Positions 40,891-54,107 of a stretch of DNA of 64,000 nucleotides are shown here, piece by piece. The stretch spans positions 37,506,310 through 37,570,309 of the forward strand of contig OW203983.1 of the NCBI GenBank assembly GCA_934047225.1, read 5' to 3'. This DNA comes from Ypsolopha sequella (taxonomy: Eukaryota; Arthropoda; Insecta; Lepidoptera; Ypsolophidae). A program made the position numbers and the translations under genes. Numbering within the stretch: position 1 is the stretch's first letter; every line of letters starts with the position of its first letter. The notes under the pieces were generated by a model. The model made no database searches. It worked only from the letters and a program-made list of their open reading frames with translations, and was not told the origin of the DNA.

Positions 40891-41156
40891 TACAAGGTGA
40901 CTTTTTGATCATCGTCCAAATTCATACTGGAGGCTTGATAAGTGATCGGTATCTTGGATCAATAAGAATTTTTGTGAAATTTTAAAAATAAAATTTCGGC
41001 TTCCCATAGAAATTCACTTCCAGTTCCGAGTGAATCATTATGGGGAGTCGAAATTTCATTTTATGAATTTCACAAAAATTGTTATTGATCCATGATACTG
41101 ATCACTTACCAAGCCACCAGTATGAATTTGGACGATGATCAAAAAGTCACCTTGTA
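40891..41156. mobile_element. Foldback MITE family A, copy 2
   Basis: 266-bp inverted repeat from TACAAGGTGACTTTTTGATC to its complement, bounded by TATA on both sides. Confidence 0.85.
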
Positions 41157-43367
41157 TATACATTCCACACAGAGATTCCCAAAGGTTGAAGCGAGTATCG
41201 AATTGCATACGAGCTAAATAATTAATGATAATCCTAGGAAGCAAGAATGGGCAGTTGGTCGATCCGTAATTGTAAAAATCGCGCTGCAAAGGCGGAATAA
41301 TTCGACTTTTTTTCTTTTCCCAAAAATTTATTGGTGGCTCAAGAGTGGCTTAACTTTTGTGGCCCAAAAGCCAGTATCAGAAATTGCAAGTCCTATTTAC
41401 CCCATTTATTCAATATATTTGTATATTTACTTACATAGTTTTCTAAACAACGTCTCCAAGGATTTTTATTATTTTTAAATGTGTATTTTTTGGGTATCCA
41501 TTATCCTAATGGGTATGTATGATTTGATAAAATCGATATAGTGTGAGTCTCCAATGCTACCTAGTAATTTATTTCTACGAACATAGAAATTTCCATGAGA
41601 GGTTTTTTTTTAGTATTAAAAAAAAACCAAGAACTCTGTAGATGGCGTTGAACTGACTACGTTACTAGGTGCCAAAGCCAAAACGATTGGAAAAAAACAT
41701 TGCGTCACATCACTTCACATACGCTCGTTGGTTGACTGACATGTGTGCTGAGCATATGTGCGAATGCTTTGTTATGGTCCGTCCAGGTTTAAAATGTACG
41801 ATGGCTTGTACTCATTGCGCTTTACGGCTTTCATCTTTAGGAAAAAGATGTATGCCTTCATTTTTACACGAATCCACAAGGCACAGACTTCTCTTCTTTT
41901 TCTCTTGGGACATTTTCTTTCTGGCGTAGACTCATAAAAAGACTGCTAAATATGTTTTTCTTTTTCCTTGTTGTTATTATTTATTTATTTTCAAAATGTC
42001 ATTGTGATGTGATGTGACAATGACATTAATTACTTTTTTATGTACGTTTCGTTTTACGATCTCAAAATTACATCCAAGTGAAATAATCAAAAAATTATGT
42101 GACGTTCCGTTCCTTGCAGTAACTTACCAAGTTCAGCGCCATCTATCCAGCGACTAGGGAAGAGTAAAAAAAAAGAAAAGAAAATCCCTCATTCCCGACT
42201 TTTAAAGTTTGAGAACCGTCCATAGCGTGTTGACGTCTTATATGGTCTAAGTATCGCGTCATTCCGAGCCACTGTGAGCCCAATAACGATGGCTCAACTA
42301 TGGTCGCTATGACGTCATTAACGACGCCATGCTGTGCTATCATCGCCCATGCTTCACAACACTGTGAGCGATCTATTAAATGTGACTGCTGGCCGGAGGC
42401 AAAAAATAGGTTATTCGGAGCATAAGAGTTTATTATTAAACCATGATTCAAAGATTGTAATAAGAAGAAGTCACCTTTGTATTCATGTATTATAAACAAA
42501 TTTCTACAAATGCAAATTCTCAAAGAGTGTGAGAGGGGCAGATTCGTGGAGGAGTTGCAGTAAGTCGTTTTTTTTATAAATATAAAATTTACTAAGGTTG
42601 CTGTCAGAATTTCGTTTAACCAGGTCTTAGATACCGTTAAAACCCATCTAATAAAATGTTATTGCGGTCCACTATGTCATTCTAAATTGTCAAACCAGGA
42701 GGATTGGTGTCGAAAAAGACCTCATTTCAATAAATATTTCTATCGAGCTGAATTTTTCCAGTCGTCCGTAGAAAGGGATTCCAAAAATAATATACTATTT
42801 TATCAAAATGATACATTATTTACTGAATTAGATACGCAGGTTGTGAATGTGTCGGTTTTTTTCCCGTAGAGGTGCAAAAATATCAACATACATTACCTAA
42901 TAATTGTTTAAATAGTTTGAAGAACGCCTAAAGAAAGTATTCTTACAGAAAATGTGTTTCGTGGTCCCATATTAGTAGACCTACTTGTTTATAATATATT
43001 ATTATGCTGCGTGTAATGTGTTTCTACCATTCCTAAAGGCCGCAACACCTTCTCTGTACATTATGCGGTTACACGAAACAGAAAATCCCCAGCTGTTATT
43101 ACACCACCCTAAATGGGTCACACAGACATTTTGTTTTATCTGTGATAGGTCACGATAAATATTGACGAACAGTAGGTCGGTGAACGACTGAGGTGAACAA
43201 CAACTAATGTACTCTTTGGTTGTACTCATTTATGACAAGGCTGTATAGACCCAGTTTTCCTTGCTTTTCCGTAAAAGAGCACTTTACTCGACCGTCTAAA
43301 CGAGGCTCAGACCATAAATACAGAACAATCTATTGACCAATAGGAGGCGAGATGTGTTAACCAATAG
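41157..43367. other. Intergenic, no gene supported
   Basis: Includes short inverted segments around GATGGCGTTGAACT (41642) and AGTTCAGCGCCATC (about 42130), which suggest a decayed TIR element of about 500 bp with a Cys-containing plus ORF (41669-41929) of no recognisable family. A repeat shared with 32700-32905 lies at 42570-42765. Confidence 0.4.
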
Positions 43368-43664
43368 GAGTGATGTACATGTAATATCTGGCTGTACAAT
43401 ATCACCTTGTACCGATAATGTACGGCCAATAATTGGAAGCCAAATAATGCACGGACTGATATTACGTGTACATGTACATGAATTATTGGCTGTTCATTCC
43501 TTGGCTTCGTATTATTGGCCGTACGTTATCAGCACGGACCGATATTACGACGCCAGATATTGTACGGCCATGGATTGTACGCCCCGTATTACGTGTACAT
43601 AACATTGGCTTCGTAATATCAGGCCGTGTAATACGTGGCTGTACAATAACCGGACTCAATTCGA
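43368..43664. repeat. Palindromic mosaic, locus 2
   Basis: Same vocabulary as 40128-40438: GTACATGTAATATC, GTACAATATCACC, CCGATAATGTACGGCC, GATATTACGTGTACATG. Order and spacing differ between loci. Confidence 0.8.
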
Positions 43665-43984
43665 GGAACTGATTTGACAGATAGAGTGTTACCATTATTC
43701 GAAAAATAAAAATAGGGAACAAAAACGTCGAAATGTCGATATCGATATTTACTGCAGCATGACGTATGGTAGTAATGCGCGTTTATGAGATATTTCAACA
43801 ATCGTGATAATCACAATCGATCAAATTTACAATCGAGATAAACGTCCATCTTGTTGATCGTTTGAATGATCGAGATATTTTTCGATTGTTCCAAGATACG
43901 AGATATGCTCCTTCACGCGATTCAACGAGATTAACAACGGTCAACGCAACCGATTACAAAACTATACTTATAATTACGTGATTT

Positions 43985-44345
43985 TGTATTCAAATTCAAA
44001 TTCAAATAGTTTATTTTGCAAAGCAGGTATAGATATATACACTTTTTACACGTCAAATTTAATCTAATAAAGAAAATATATGTAATAAAATAATAAATGT
44101 ACATGAACTAAATTAAAGGTTTATTTAATTTATGTAGAAATATATTTACGATTATAATGATAGGTAAAATATAATATTATACAAGGTAAAATCCAATCAG
44201 CCGCCCGAACCCACACCGGAGACCCGGCCAGGGACCAGGAACAAGGTTCAATGATCACCAACCGAGCCCCCAGCACGAATCCAGGCGGCCGACCAAATCC
44301 CATCCTATATACTACATACTAATAGGTTACATATATAAATACATG
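43985..44345 (-). repeat. Dispersed non-LTR tail, copy 1
   Basis: AAATAGTTTATTTTGCAAAG through AT-rich DNA to GAGACCCGGCCAGGGACCAG and GAGCCCCCAGCACGA. Copied in the opposite orientation at 63265-63590 and partly at 28420-28500. The CAAATAGTTTATTTTGC end is also part of every 211-bp satellite unit. Confidence 0.75.
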
Positions 44346-44496
44346 CCTACCTCCGCCTTACATAGTACTTCCTCGAAATTACTCGAAAGTGTCCGTAACG
44401 AACGACGACGACGTAAATATATACCAGACAAAATGAACCGATGATTGTAAAATAAAAACCCACTATTTGACATTTAAAAATAAAATTTAGTAAGTA

Positions 44497-44763
44497 TACA
44501 TGGTGACTTTTTGATCATCGTCCAAATTCATACTGGATGCTTTGTAAGTGATCGGCATCAGGGATCGATAACAATTTTTGTGAAATTCGTATAATGAAAT
44601 TTCGACTTCCCATAGTAATTCACTCCCAGTTCTGAGTGAATCACTATGGGGAGTCGAAATTTCATTTTATGAATTTTACAAAAATCGTTATTGGTTCATG
44701 ATGCTGATCACTTACTAAGGCTCAAGTATGAATTTGGACGATGTTTACAAATTCACCTTGTAT
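44497..44763. mobile_element. Foldback MITE family A, copy 3
   Basis: 267 bp, TACATGGTGACTTTTTGATC to TCACCTTGTA. Slightly more diverged than the others. Confidence 0.8.
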
Positions 44764-47009
44764 AAGTAAACTCATAAACTCGTCGATATTTTCTATACCT
44801 ATCTTTTTAAAATATTTTTCTATCCTTTGAAGCATTCTAAAAATATTGTTATGTTGTGGACTGTATGGTAATTAAAATTTAGATTTATCGAGCGTCGTTG
44901 TGTCTTTGCTTTGAAATGTGAAAAGAGAGCACCAAAGGAAATTGGAGGGACTTACAGGTAGTTGATGATATTGATGTTCCTGGTTATCTCTGCTGCTGGC
45001 TGGGGGCCCCCTGATCAATCCTGGTGCTATGTACACGCATAGTTCACGAAATTATATATTATTTTATAATAATATTTAGACTGTATTACAGCGAGGTTTT
45101 AACATGTTGAGTTTGGATCGGTGAGTGAATGAGATCCCGAGGAATGAATGGATTGAATGGGAAAGGGAATGAAGTGGATTGGTGGTGCTTTTTAAATTTG
45201 ATAAATGAAGTCTTAACATTTATTTAGATTTTCCAAAGGGATGGATTTTGAAATAAATCATACAATCTTAATATTAATAATTGATTATAACAATATATTA
45301 AAGCACTATTTTTTTGCTTGTACTGTATATACGAAGTTAAAATATGAGCTTGCCATTGCATCGACTTCGATTTAATAATTCGATAAACAACATTGTTACT
45401 CTTCTTATTTAATATAACTGCAAATTATCTTATAGTTTAACGATTTTATCTGTAAAATTAAGATTTCTTCATACATTTCTAATTTTTCGTTGCATATCAG
45501 ACACATTTAGAAAAAAACTGCTTGTTAGAAACAAGAATCGACAAAGTGGTACATACCTTTTCCCGTTCACAGTCACATATTTTCGCAAACAGCTTCTACT
45601 ACTTACAATTTGATTTTGCAGATATACCTTTATAATATCTTATCAATTTTGCATTCGAAATCGCATTCGTAATTGTAAACAAAATGGCGCTACTTGGATA
45701 CCTGTTTTTTTAAGCTGACAAAACCTGTAATTACTGAGATTTCATAACGGTTTTAAAAGATTCGTTATCGATTATTATAAAATTGCAAGATTTTATTTTC
45801 GATAACAACTGTGAAGCAAACTTAAAAAGGCCATGTGTCAAACGAGTTCCTCGAATTAAAAATTCTACTTTATCTATAAACCTGTCAAATTGTCAATCAA
45901 AGCAAAGAGTGATTTTTTTTTTTGTAATTTTTATGGCCTGGTTGCAAAGACCTTCAAGCCATGTCTTCATTTATTGTGTGTCCCTTTTATTATAACCGAA
46001 GAATTAGATTTTCCATCAATAAAAGTATGCTAAATACGACAAAACAATTATTGAAATGTAAAAATCGATACAAGGTTCTTCGAACACTTAATTACTTAAT
46101 TGATACTTTTAAAAAATCGAACTGTCAAGGAAGGGAAATCATCGTACATGAAAAACATTATAACGTCAATGTTTCGTTGAGCGATACATCGCCAATACAT
46201 CGACGACAAACGTCACAAATATCGACTACATTCATGTGTGTTCTTGCTCTTTTCGAGTGGTAATATTTGTAATTATTGTAATAATACCTAGCTTTTTTAA
46301 TATTTTGTCTTCAGTCACTGTGTAATTATAAGATCCTTCCTTGTCAATGACTTGATGCATACTTGCTGACGGGTGCGTGCGCAACGAACGCTATGACACT
46401 TTACGCTTGTTTTGTTTTTTGTTTTTTTCATCGATTTTAATTAGTTTGGTAGTTTAGTAACTATGTTAATATTTCTAATTTGTTTTTTTGAGATTTCTCT
46501 CATCATAATTTTAGTCGTGTGATAAAAGAACCAAATCATCGGAAAAATATTGATACATCGTTCTAAATTACCGATGTTTGCCGTGATAACATAACATCGA
46601 TGTTTTCAAGAACAATGTCCCATCAGTCAGTCTCTAATACGTACTGGCTACTGCTGGGCGCCGCTGGCCTTACCTATGGCCGAATAAAACTTTATTTTTA
46701 TTATTAAAAATTATTATACCATGGCCTTACCATTTTAACTTGTGACTTTTACTTCTATGGGCCTACCGCATTGTAGTGTTGTCATTGTAAAATTTCGAGT
46801 TGCCGTATTTAAAGTTCCTAATTGCCGTAATTCATAATACGGTACGTGAAAAGCCTGCCGTATAATCTGAAAAAAAATCATAGAATGCCGTATTACGGCA
46901 ATTGCCGTATGAATAACAACATTGCCGCATCGGCTAAATGAGCATTTCTCAAAAAATTTGCTACTAATTCAAAAACTTGTCCAAAATGAAAATATCGTAA
47001 ATATATGTA
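44764..47009. other. Intergenic, no gene supported
   Basis: AT-rich. Short plus ORFs at 45783 and 45961 lack splice sites or recognisable motifs. No RNA gene was found. Confidence 0.4.
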
Positions 47010-47275
47010 TACAAGGTGACTTTTTGATCATCGTCCAAATTCATACTGGTGGCTTGGTAAGTGATCAGTATCATGGATCAATAACAATTTTTGTGAAAAA
47101 CGTAAAATGAAATTTCGACTCCCCATAGTGATTCACTCGGGACTGGAAGTGAATTTCTATGGGTAGCCGAAATTTCATTATACGAATTTCACAAAAATTG
47201 TTATTAATCCAAGATACTGATCACTTATCAAGCCTCCAGTATGAATTTGGACGATGATCAAAAAGTCACCTTGTA
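47010..47275. mobile_element. Foldback MITE family A, copy 4
   Basis: 266 bp, near-perfect inverted repeat with the same ends as copies 1-3. Confidence 0.85.
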
Positions 47276-47384
47276 TAACATAAAAATCTGATAATTTATT
47301 ATGTTTAGATTGATAATATTGGTATAGCACGCATGTGATTTCACCGTTTCAGTGATAAAATTGTGAAAATCCAATTAGGGGGTG

Positions 47385-48620
47385 AAAAAAGCGTCGTATT
47401 TTGTTACTACTTATTTGGTGAAAATTGGATAAGTTGTTGTAGATATACCAGTAGGAAACATTGTTTCTTTAAATTCATGATTATACTTTTAATAATTTCA
47501 GCAAAAATATCCCTTTAAATAAAAACATATTTACGAAAACTCTGCAATAATTATTTTTTGTTACCATTGGTACAAACATAAAGGCAAAAGTTTTTATTTT
47601 ATGAAAACCAAAATTAATTATAGAAAGACAATATTATTTATCCCGACATGTTTCTATTTTTCATTATTAACGATCATTTTTAGGTGTTTTAAGTCAATTA
47701 AAACCCAGGAAAATTCAAAATTAATGTTGATTAATTTTGGGACAGTAACAAAATAAGAGTAACAAAATACCTTTTTTGTTACCTTTTTTGCTACTTTTCT
47801 TTGAATTCCTTTTTTGTTACCTAACTTTCCTCTTATACATTACTATGCCAAAGTAACAAAAGAAGAAGTAACGAAACGAGAATAATTTATGTTTTGAAAT
47901 TTATTCATCACAGTAAAAACAATAACTGTTTTATTTAAATTCAACTCGAATGTAACTTAGAATATTCTCTTTCAAAAACCAACAATGGTTTTATGAGATA
48001 TTAACAATTTACCTGTAAAATCTGGTAACAAAAACTGAACAGAAATTGAGCAATAGTAGGCACGTGTACACTCTAAGACGCCATCCAGCAGAGAGAGATT
48101 GCTCAACAAAATGGCATACTGAAATGTCACGTAGAGTGTTGCCAAAAACTAAAAATATCAACTTATTGGTATATTTCACAAAAGTAATATGCTAAAATTG
48201 GTAACAAAAGAGGATGTCACTTTTTGAAACTTTTCTGGGACAAGATTAAAATGTGTTTTTTGAAAAAATAATGCACTAGTCTCTTCTCAAAGATAATATG
48301 AAATGAACCCCGACATAATGATTAAGCAATTAAAATCAAAAAATACGTAGGATGCTTTTGAACTTTCCGAAATATTAGCGATCAAAGTATCAGTAAGTCG
48401 TATGGGACACGTGACTTTTCATACATTAAAATTTGGGAATGTTTTTTATTTACTTAATTTTAATTAATATATAATTATTTTAGACATTCAGTATTTTTTT
48501 TCGTATTCAAAAATAAATAAAGAAAACCACACCGTCTACAGTTAAATACTGTTAGACCATTTTATACACAATAATGATAAATAACTTTGTGGAACAGCAA
48601 AAAAATCAAGTTACGAAAAA
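47385..48620. repeat. Region dense in GTAACAAAA words
   Basis: At least ten GTAACAAAA or TTTTGTTAC words (for example near 47395, 47555, 47745, 47760, 47780, 47815, 47852, 48025, 48200) occur on both strands without a fixed period. No exon was found. Confidence 0.55.
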
Positions 48621-48944
48621 AAATGAGAAATGCTCAAATACACCTAATAACTTTTTTTTTTTAATGGCTGACCGTCCACCTCATGAAGGTCGTCAAAAAC
48701 AAAGTTAAATTATTGGTACTTGGTCCAAGCACTATACAGAGAACTAGACTGTGCACTATTACACCTCATAACCGACCGTTCGATAACCTACAACTACAAA
48801 AAAAATTGTGTGCCCATTATGATGCGCGTTGATGCTCTAGAGAGTGCGCGGTAACTCTAACTCTGTTTTAAATACATTAGGCCAATAGACTGGACAGCCA
48901 TGCCACAGATAAAATTATACCAACGTAGCGTAACGGTTATATTT

Positions 48945-49160
48945 GGAGACGTGAAAAAAATAACGGCATAACGAAATAAAAAGGAAAACTATCACAGCTA
49001 AGTAGGCTTTACAAGTTAACCAGTACAGATCGCGCCAAACTTTTAGCAACTTCCGAGCATACTAGAAGTTTGGCGCGATCTGTATTTAGTCGACAAACTT
49101 ATAAAATGTACTTGGACAAGAAGTCCGCATATTGTGCAGGGCAACTACGGAACCCTACAC
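48945..49160. repeat. Reverse copy of the 7.2-kb repeat with 57-bp palindrome
   Basis: AAACTATCACAGCTAAGTAGG is the complement of the 7384-7415 sequence. 49026-49082 is a TA-flanked palindrome, CAGATCGCGCC ... GGCGCGATCTG. Confidence 0.65.
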
Positions 49161-49281
49161 TGCGCGTGGCCCGACACTAAAATATTACACAATTTAAAAA
49201 AGTCGAAACAACGTCGCGTCCTTGTGAAAACTATAGGAGGTTCTCAAATCGACTGTATTTTTTTCTTTTTTTTTGAGTTAA

Positions 49282-49447
49282 TAAAGCCGATTCTGAAGGT
49301 TTTAATATTAGTTTTAGTGCTGTCAAAACTTAAAATTTTTCAAAGTAATTTAACTTCTAACCCTAACACTTAAGGACTATTTTGCAATGAAGAAAATTTA
49401 GTTTTGACAGCACTAAAACTAAAATTAAAGCCTTCAGAATTGGCTAC
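49282..49447. mobile_element. Palindromic MITE family B, copy 2
   Basis: AGCCGATTCTGAAGGTTTTA to AAAGCCTTCAGAATTGGCT with inverted TTTTAGTGCTGTCAAAACT sub-ends. Confidence 0.7.
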
Positions 49448-50093
49448 ATTACCCCTCTATAATTTGTGCTCTAAGTATATCTCCGTCATTTCTGAACCGA
49501 TTTGAATGATTCCTTTTTTCTTTGGAAGAGTGTGCTTTTACGTAGGTCCCATTTTGGATTTGGTTATGATCTGTTGAAAGTCTTCAAAGATAGGCAGTAG
49601 ATATCCTCAGAAAATGACAGCCAACATCTGTTTATTGAGGTAACCGCTCTGTACTAGGATGTTGATTGCAGGGTATTACTTGAAAATCGATACCATAGAA
49701 CTCCTCAACGGATAAGAGCACATAACTCGAGATTGTGGCAAGGTCTTTGTGTAAAGGTGCTGATTGAAGGGTATTACTTGGAAGTTATCAGAATATCCAC
49801 CTGACCTTCGATCCTGTCTTCATCACCATAGAACTCTTCAATGGATGACAGCACATAACTTTAGATTGCGACAATCAGTTTGTGCTGAGTGCTTGAAAAT
49901 TGCCAGTGTACCCACCTGATCTTCGATCCTGGCTCCATCACCATAGAACTCCTCAACGGATGACAGCACATAACTTAAGATTGCAGCAATCACTTTGTGT
50001 TATGGTGCTGATAGTAGTCATTATACTAACTTGAATTTCGTTTCATACAACAGCGCGTTTGCAAGAACCACCGATATTTCACGATTCCGGCTC

Positions 50094-50420
50094 GACTGGT
50101 GGTACCACCATCTTACTTGGAGACCCCCTCGTAGTAATTCGGGGGAGAGTAGAGGACAGCTCACAGGCAAAAAACCAGGAGGACCACCATGCCTGGGACC
50201 GATGGATGGCGGTATATCCATCCCTAATAGCCGGGCCTTATATGGAACAGACTGGTGACAGGCAGCGGCGTCACTGGTGCGAGGGTTCCGGCACCGCGCT
50301 CACCAACCCGCCTGCCCAGCGTGTGTGAGTATGGGCAATTCTTCCAGTATGACCGCAGGGAGTGGCAAAGTCCTGGAAAGGCTTATATCCAGGAGTGGAC
50401 GAACTAGGCTGATGGATGGA
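50094..50420 (+). repeat. Non-LTR 3' end, copy 1
   Basis: GGTGGTACCACCATCTTACT through CAGCGGCGTCACTGGTGCGA to a GATGGATGG tail. Almost identical to 63650-63985 on the same strand. The GC-rich segment carries open frames in several phases, but no reverse transcriptase motifs were seen. Confidence 0.75.
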
Positions 50421-51722
50421 TGGAGCCGCCAGTTTCCGGCTTCCGTAATTTCCATCTTCACACCTAGTATAATAATGAAATAATAGCAAATTTTTTTTAC
50501 GTTATCTGTTATTTTCTTCTATTTTTGGGGGGCTTGAGCTAAGCCTAAAAGTCCCCCCCCACCCACCTTACACTGCCGATGAGTTTAAGTAAAGTTTTAG
50601 CTTTATTTTATTGCATTTTTCGGTATTATATTTAGTGCAATTGTTGTACCTATATATAAGTAATACAATAATTGCATAAATAAATCTATTTGTATTTTTC
50701 TTTTAGTAAAACAAGTGAAACTGTTATTTGTATTTTATTATTGTCATATAGTGTCTATTAAGACATCGCAAACAGCGAACCAAAAAGAAATAGCGATAGG
50801 TACATAAAACATCCAAGAGTACATTATGTATTATAAGTATATTGGTTTTGTTTATAGTTATTAAACAACATGCGCTTTTTCTCAGCTAATACTTAACTAT
50901 GAGCAAATACATACTTTCATATTTGTATACCGTTTTAATATTTATTATAAAACACACAAAAGATATACGAAATTGTTTTATTTACTAAATTACTTTTCTA
51001 CCCTCGCACAAATATTACAAATTAAATTTCTGTGCTAATAATTTTTTAATTTTTCAATTTTGTTACCAAAACTTTCTCAATTGGCAGTAGTTAAATAGAA
51101 AATTGGAATGTCCATGTATGATTTTTAATTTATTTACAAACTAAACTTAGTTTTAGTACCTAAATAATTAAAAAAACAACCTACTTAATCTTTTCTTTTT
51201 TTGCATATAACGTACGTAGGTGCTATTAAAAAAAAATCAAAAAAATGAAATGTTACGGTTTGTTTATACATTCTTTTAGAATGTTACTTTGGAAATGTTT
51301 ATACTTAACAAAATCTTTGTCGCGCACAGCCATAATGACAACATTTATTTATTCGAGGTACATAATATGCACAATCAATATTTTGCTTGTGTACATATAT
51401 CAATAAAAAACTTAATTATAGGGAGCTTGTACATAAAGTCACTTACATAATAAATGAAAACAATTCGGAAAATAAAAAAGGTATTTTACTGTCCTAATTT
51501 AAGAAGGAACACTCAAACACTTTAATTGAAAAAATAAAATACCTATAAATAAATACTTATACCTGTTAAATTAAATTAAATACGTGAAATATTTTCTTGA
51601 TACATTGTCATTTTACTGAGTTAATTACTAGTAATAAATTTACAATATATCTAGCTATTAGCTTCGCTTAAAAATAACACTCGTAGGTACAAAACATTTT
51701 CACCCATAATAATAGAACCTTA
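50421..51722. other. Intergenic, no gene seen
   Basis: AT-rich; a C-run near 50553. No exon or RNA gene supported. Confidence 0.4.
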
Positions 51723-51880
51723 AAGCCGATTCTGAAGGCTTTAATTTTAGTTTTGGTGCTGTCAAAACTAAATATTGTTTATTGCAAAATAGTCCATAAT
51801 TGCTAGGAACATACTTTGGAATAATTTTAGTTTTGACAGAACAAAAAATAAAATTAAAACCTTCAGAATCAACTACAATG
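51723..51880. mobile_element. Palindromic MITE family B, copy 3
   Basis: AGCCGATTCTGAAGGCTTTA to AAACCTTCAGAATCAACT; same arms as the copies at 9565 and 49282. Confidence 0.7.
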
Positions 51881-53957
51881 TCTTATTAATACTAGACTAT
51901 TAAATTGAATACAACTACACATTCCAAAATGCTCTAAAATTAAACCTTTACTTAATTTTCACCTAAATACTTACTATTTCTAGGTACGTACTTAATTTAT
52001 TAACAGTCAGCTCTTGATTTTCATGCAATACGAGTACAAAGTTTAATGATAATTATAAGAATTATTTTCATGATAATAAAGTTTATTTCATTATAGATAA
52101 TCAGATAGACTCATTAAACTTAGCCGTAATAACAACAACAAACAACATGTACGAATTTCATTTTTTTTTTCATCTTTGCATTAATTTATCGTCTGCGTTG
52201 ACGCGGAAATGTGCCGTGAAATTTGGCGTCGCGATACAGGTTCTAATACCATCTCTGTCGCACGCGTGGAAAATTGAATACTCTATCCTGCTGTCAGTGT
52301 TGAAACCTGACGAAAGTGTTAATTTATGAACGGCTACCAGGGGCGAAATAAAATTGGACAGAAAATAATTGTATTGTCAATGAAACTCGGGATAATACTT
52401 GACTATTATCTTAATTTGAATTTTTTTATTTATTGATTATTATTATGACTGGCGACGACTTTCCACCAACTGAGCGAGATGGTTTTTCTTTTTGTTGTTT
52501 TGGGAACAGCTTGCAATAAAAATTAGTGACGATACTTTTACCTTGTTTTTATTTTTTGCCCACCCCATAATACCTGAACCCACCAGATAGTCGTTTATAA
52601 ACTAACATGGGTTGGGTTTTCTTCCCGGGTGCAAAATTAACCCGTTCAAAAATCAACTCGCATCTCAACACCGACCGTTCAAAAATGACAATGTCGCTCC
52701 TTTTTCAACATCAACTCTGAGAAGGATTCGCAAGGTTCGCTTAGTTCCATACGTCATTTGACATTTTTACGTTAAAATTAATAGGTGGTTCTCTATTTAT
52801 ACATAATTATGTATATCCATAGCCTTTCGCTAACGAAGATAAAGTATGTTGCTTCAGCAAATTAATTTGGAAATATCGTTTAGAAATTCCAATATATTCC
52901 ATATTGTGTAAAATGTTAATAAATATATATTGTGCTTTTTTAAGTTTTAATTATTACTTTCGTTGATTTATTTATATTAAAACAATAAAAATACGTTTTT
53001 ACTCGATATATTTCGGCCCACGGTATGGGGCCGCCATCAGTTGACTATATATAAAGAAATAAATATTATGTAAAAGTTATTTATAAAACAGGGAATATTG
53101 TAGTTATTGTAATAGCCAAATATTTAAACATACGGACGCACTCTCATTTCATAACCAGAAACTGCAAATCTTATAGCTTATTATATTTTGATTTACACGT
53201 AAACAATAACGTGTATTATTTTATAACATACATTGAAAGACTTGAGACAAAAGGAACAACAATCAAAAGACACAAGTGTCTATCGCCCGCCAAGTTATTA
53301 AGGTCTATTTTGCAATAAATACTTGCATTTCTACAACACATAATTATAGATTTGCAGCCCAATAAATGATTACATGTGCATATGACACTATTTACTACCT
53401 ATTTAACTAGTATATACCAGTTTTGGTGCCACATCGAAATATACAGATCTGCTAAATAAGTGTACATGATGACTTTTAATGTAACCCCGGAATATTAATA
53501 TATTGTGACTGATTTCATAATAATCATCCAAAATGCAATTCATTAGTTTGAAAAAGATTTCCGTAAATGCAAAGATATCATGGTCACCTGAAAAGAAAAG
53601 ACATTTAGATCGCGCCAAATTATGTTTATGGTTGATCCCACTATTTTGGACTATTTTGAATTTCTTCCGTATGGAAATGGCTAAGATAACCATAAATTTA
53701 ATTTCCAAGTTTGGACCATGCATTATTTTGGGCCCACTTTTCAACATTGACTAACATTTGTTCTTTTACATTGTTTATCTAACAATGGTGAGGCCCATGC
53801 CATATGAAAGCTCCTGATATGTTTTTAATTTCATTCTATGGCAGCTAAGTTCAAATCCAGCGCATTATATTATTGTTTTTTTTAACTACCGAACTAATCA
53901 CCATTTTCGCGCTGGCATATGTCATGGTTTCATCACTGTTAGACAAACAATTGTGTC
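51881..53957. other. Intergenic, no gene seen
   Basis: AT-rich DNA with CAACATGGGTTGGG-type short words near 52600. ORFs at 53403-53754 on both strands are mirror shadows with no motif. No RNA gene. Confidence 0.4.
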
Positions 53958-54107
53958 GATTCGGTATAACACAACTTAACTCATTTAACAGGATTAACCT
54001 TATTTTAAGACTCCTGTAATTTTCTTTCTTTATCAAAAAGACAAGGACAGAACGCTTAAATTAAGTTTGGTCCTGTCAAATAAGTTAAGTCGTGCTTCAC
54101 CTAATCG
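53958..54107. mobile_element. Palindromic MITE family C, copy 2
   Basis: TCGGTATAACACAACTTAAC to GTTAAGTCGTGCTTCACC with the same loop as 34289-34433. Confidence 0.72.

Noticed and set aside
41669..41929. Plus ORF with many cysteines as a fourth member of the micropeptide family
   Set aside because: It lacks the MCG core and hydrophobic segment and sits inside a probable decayed TIR element.
42143..42523. 126-codon minus-strand ORF as a gene
   Set aside because: No recognisable motif, no splice or poly(A) context, and it lies in repeat-rich DNA.
50021..50489. Overlapping Pro/Gly-rich ORFs on both strands
   Set aside because: They lie in a non-LTR 3' end copied at 63.65-63.98 kb; no enzyme motif and frames differ between copies.
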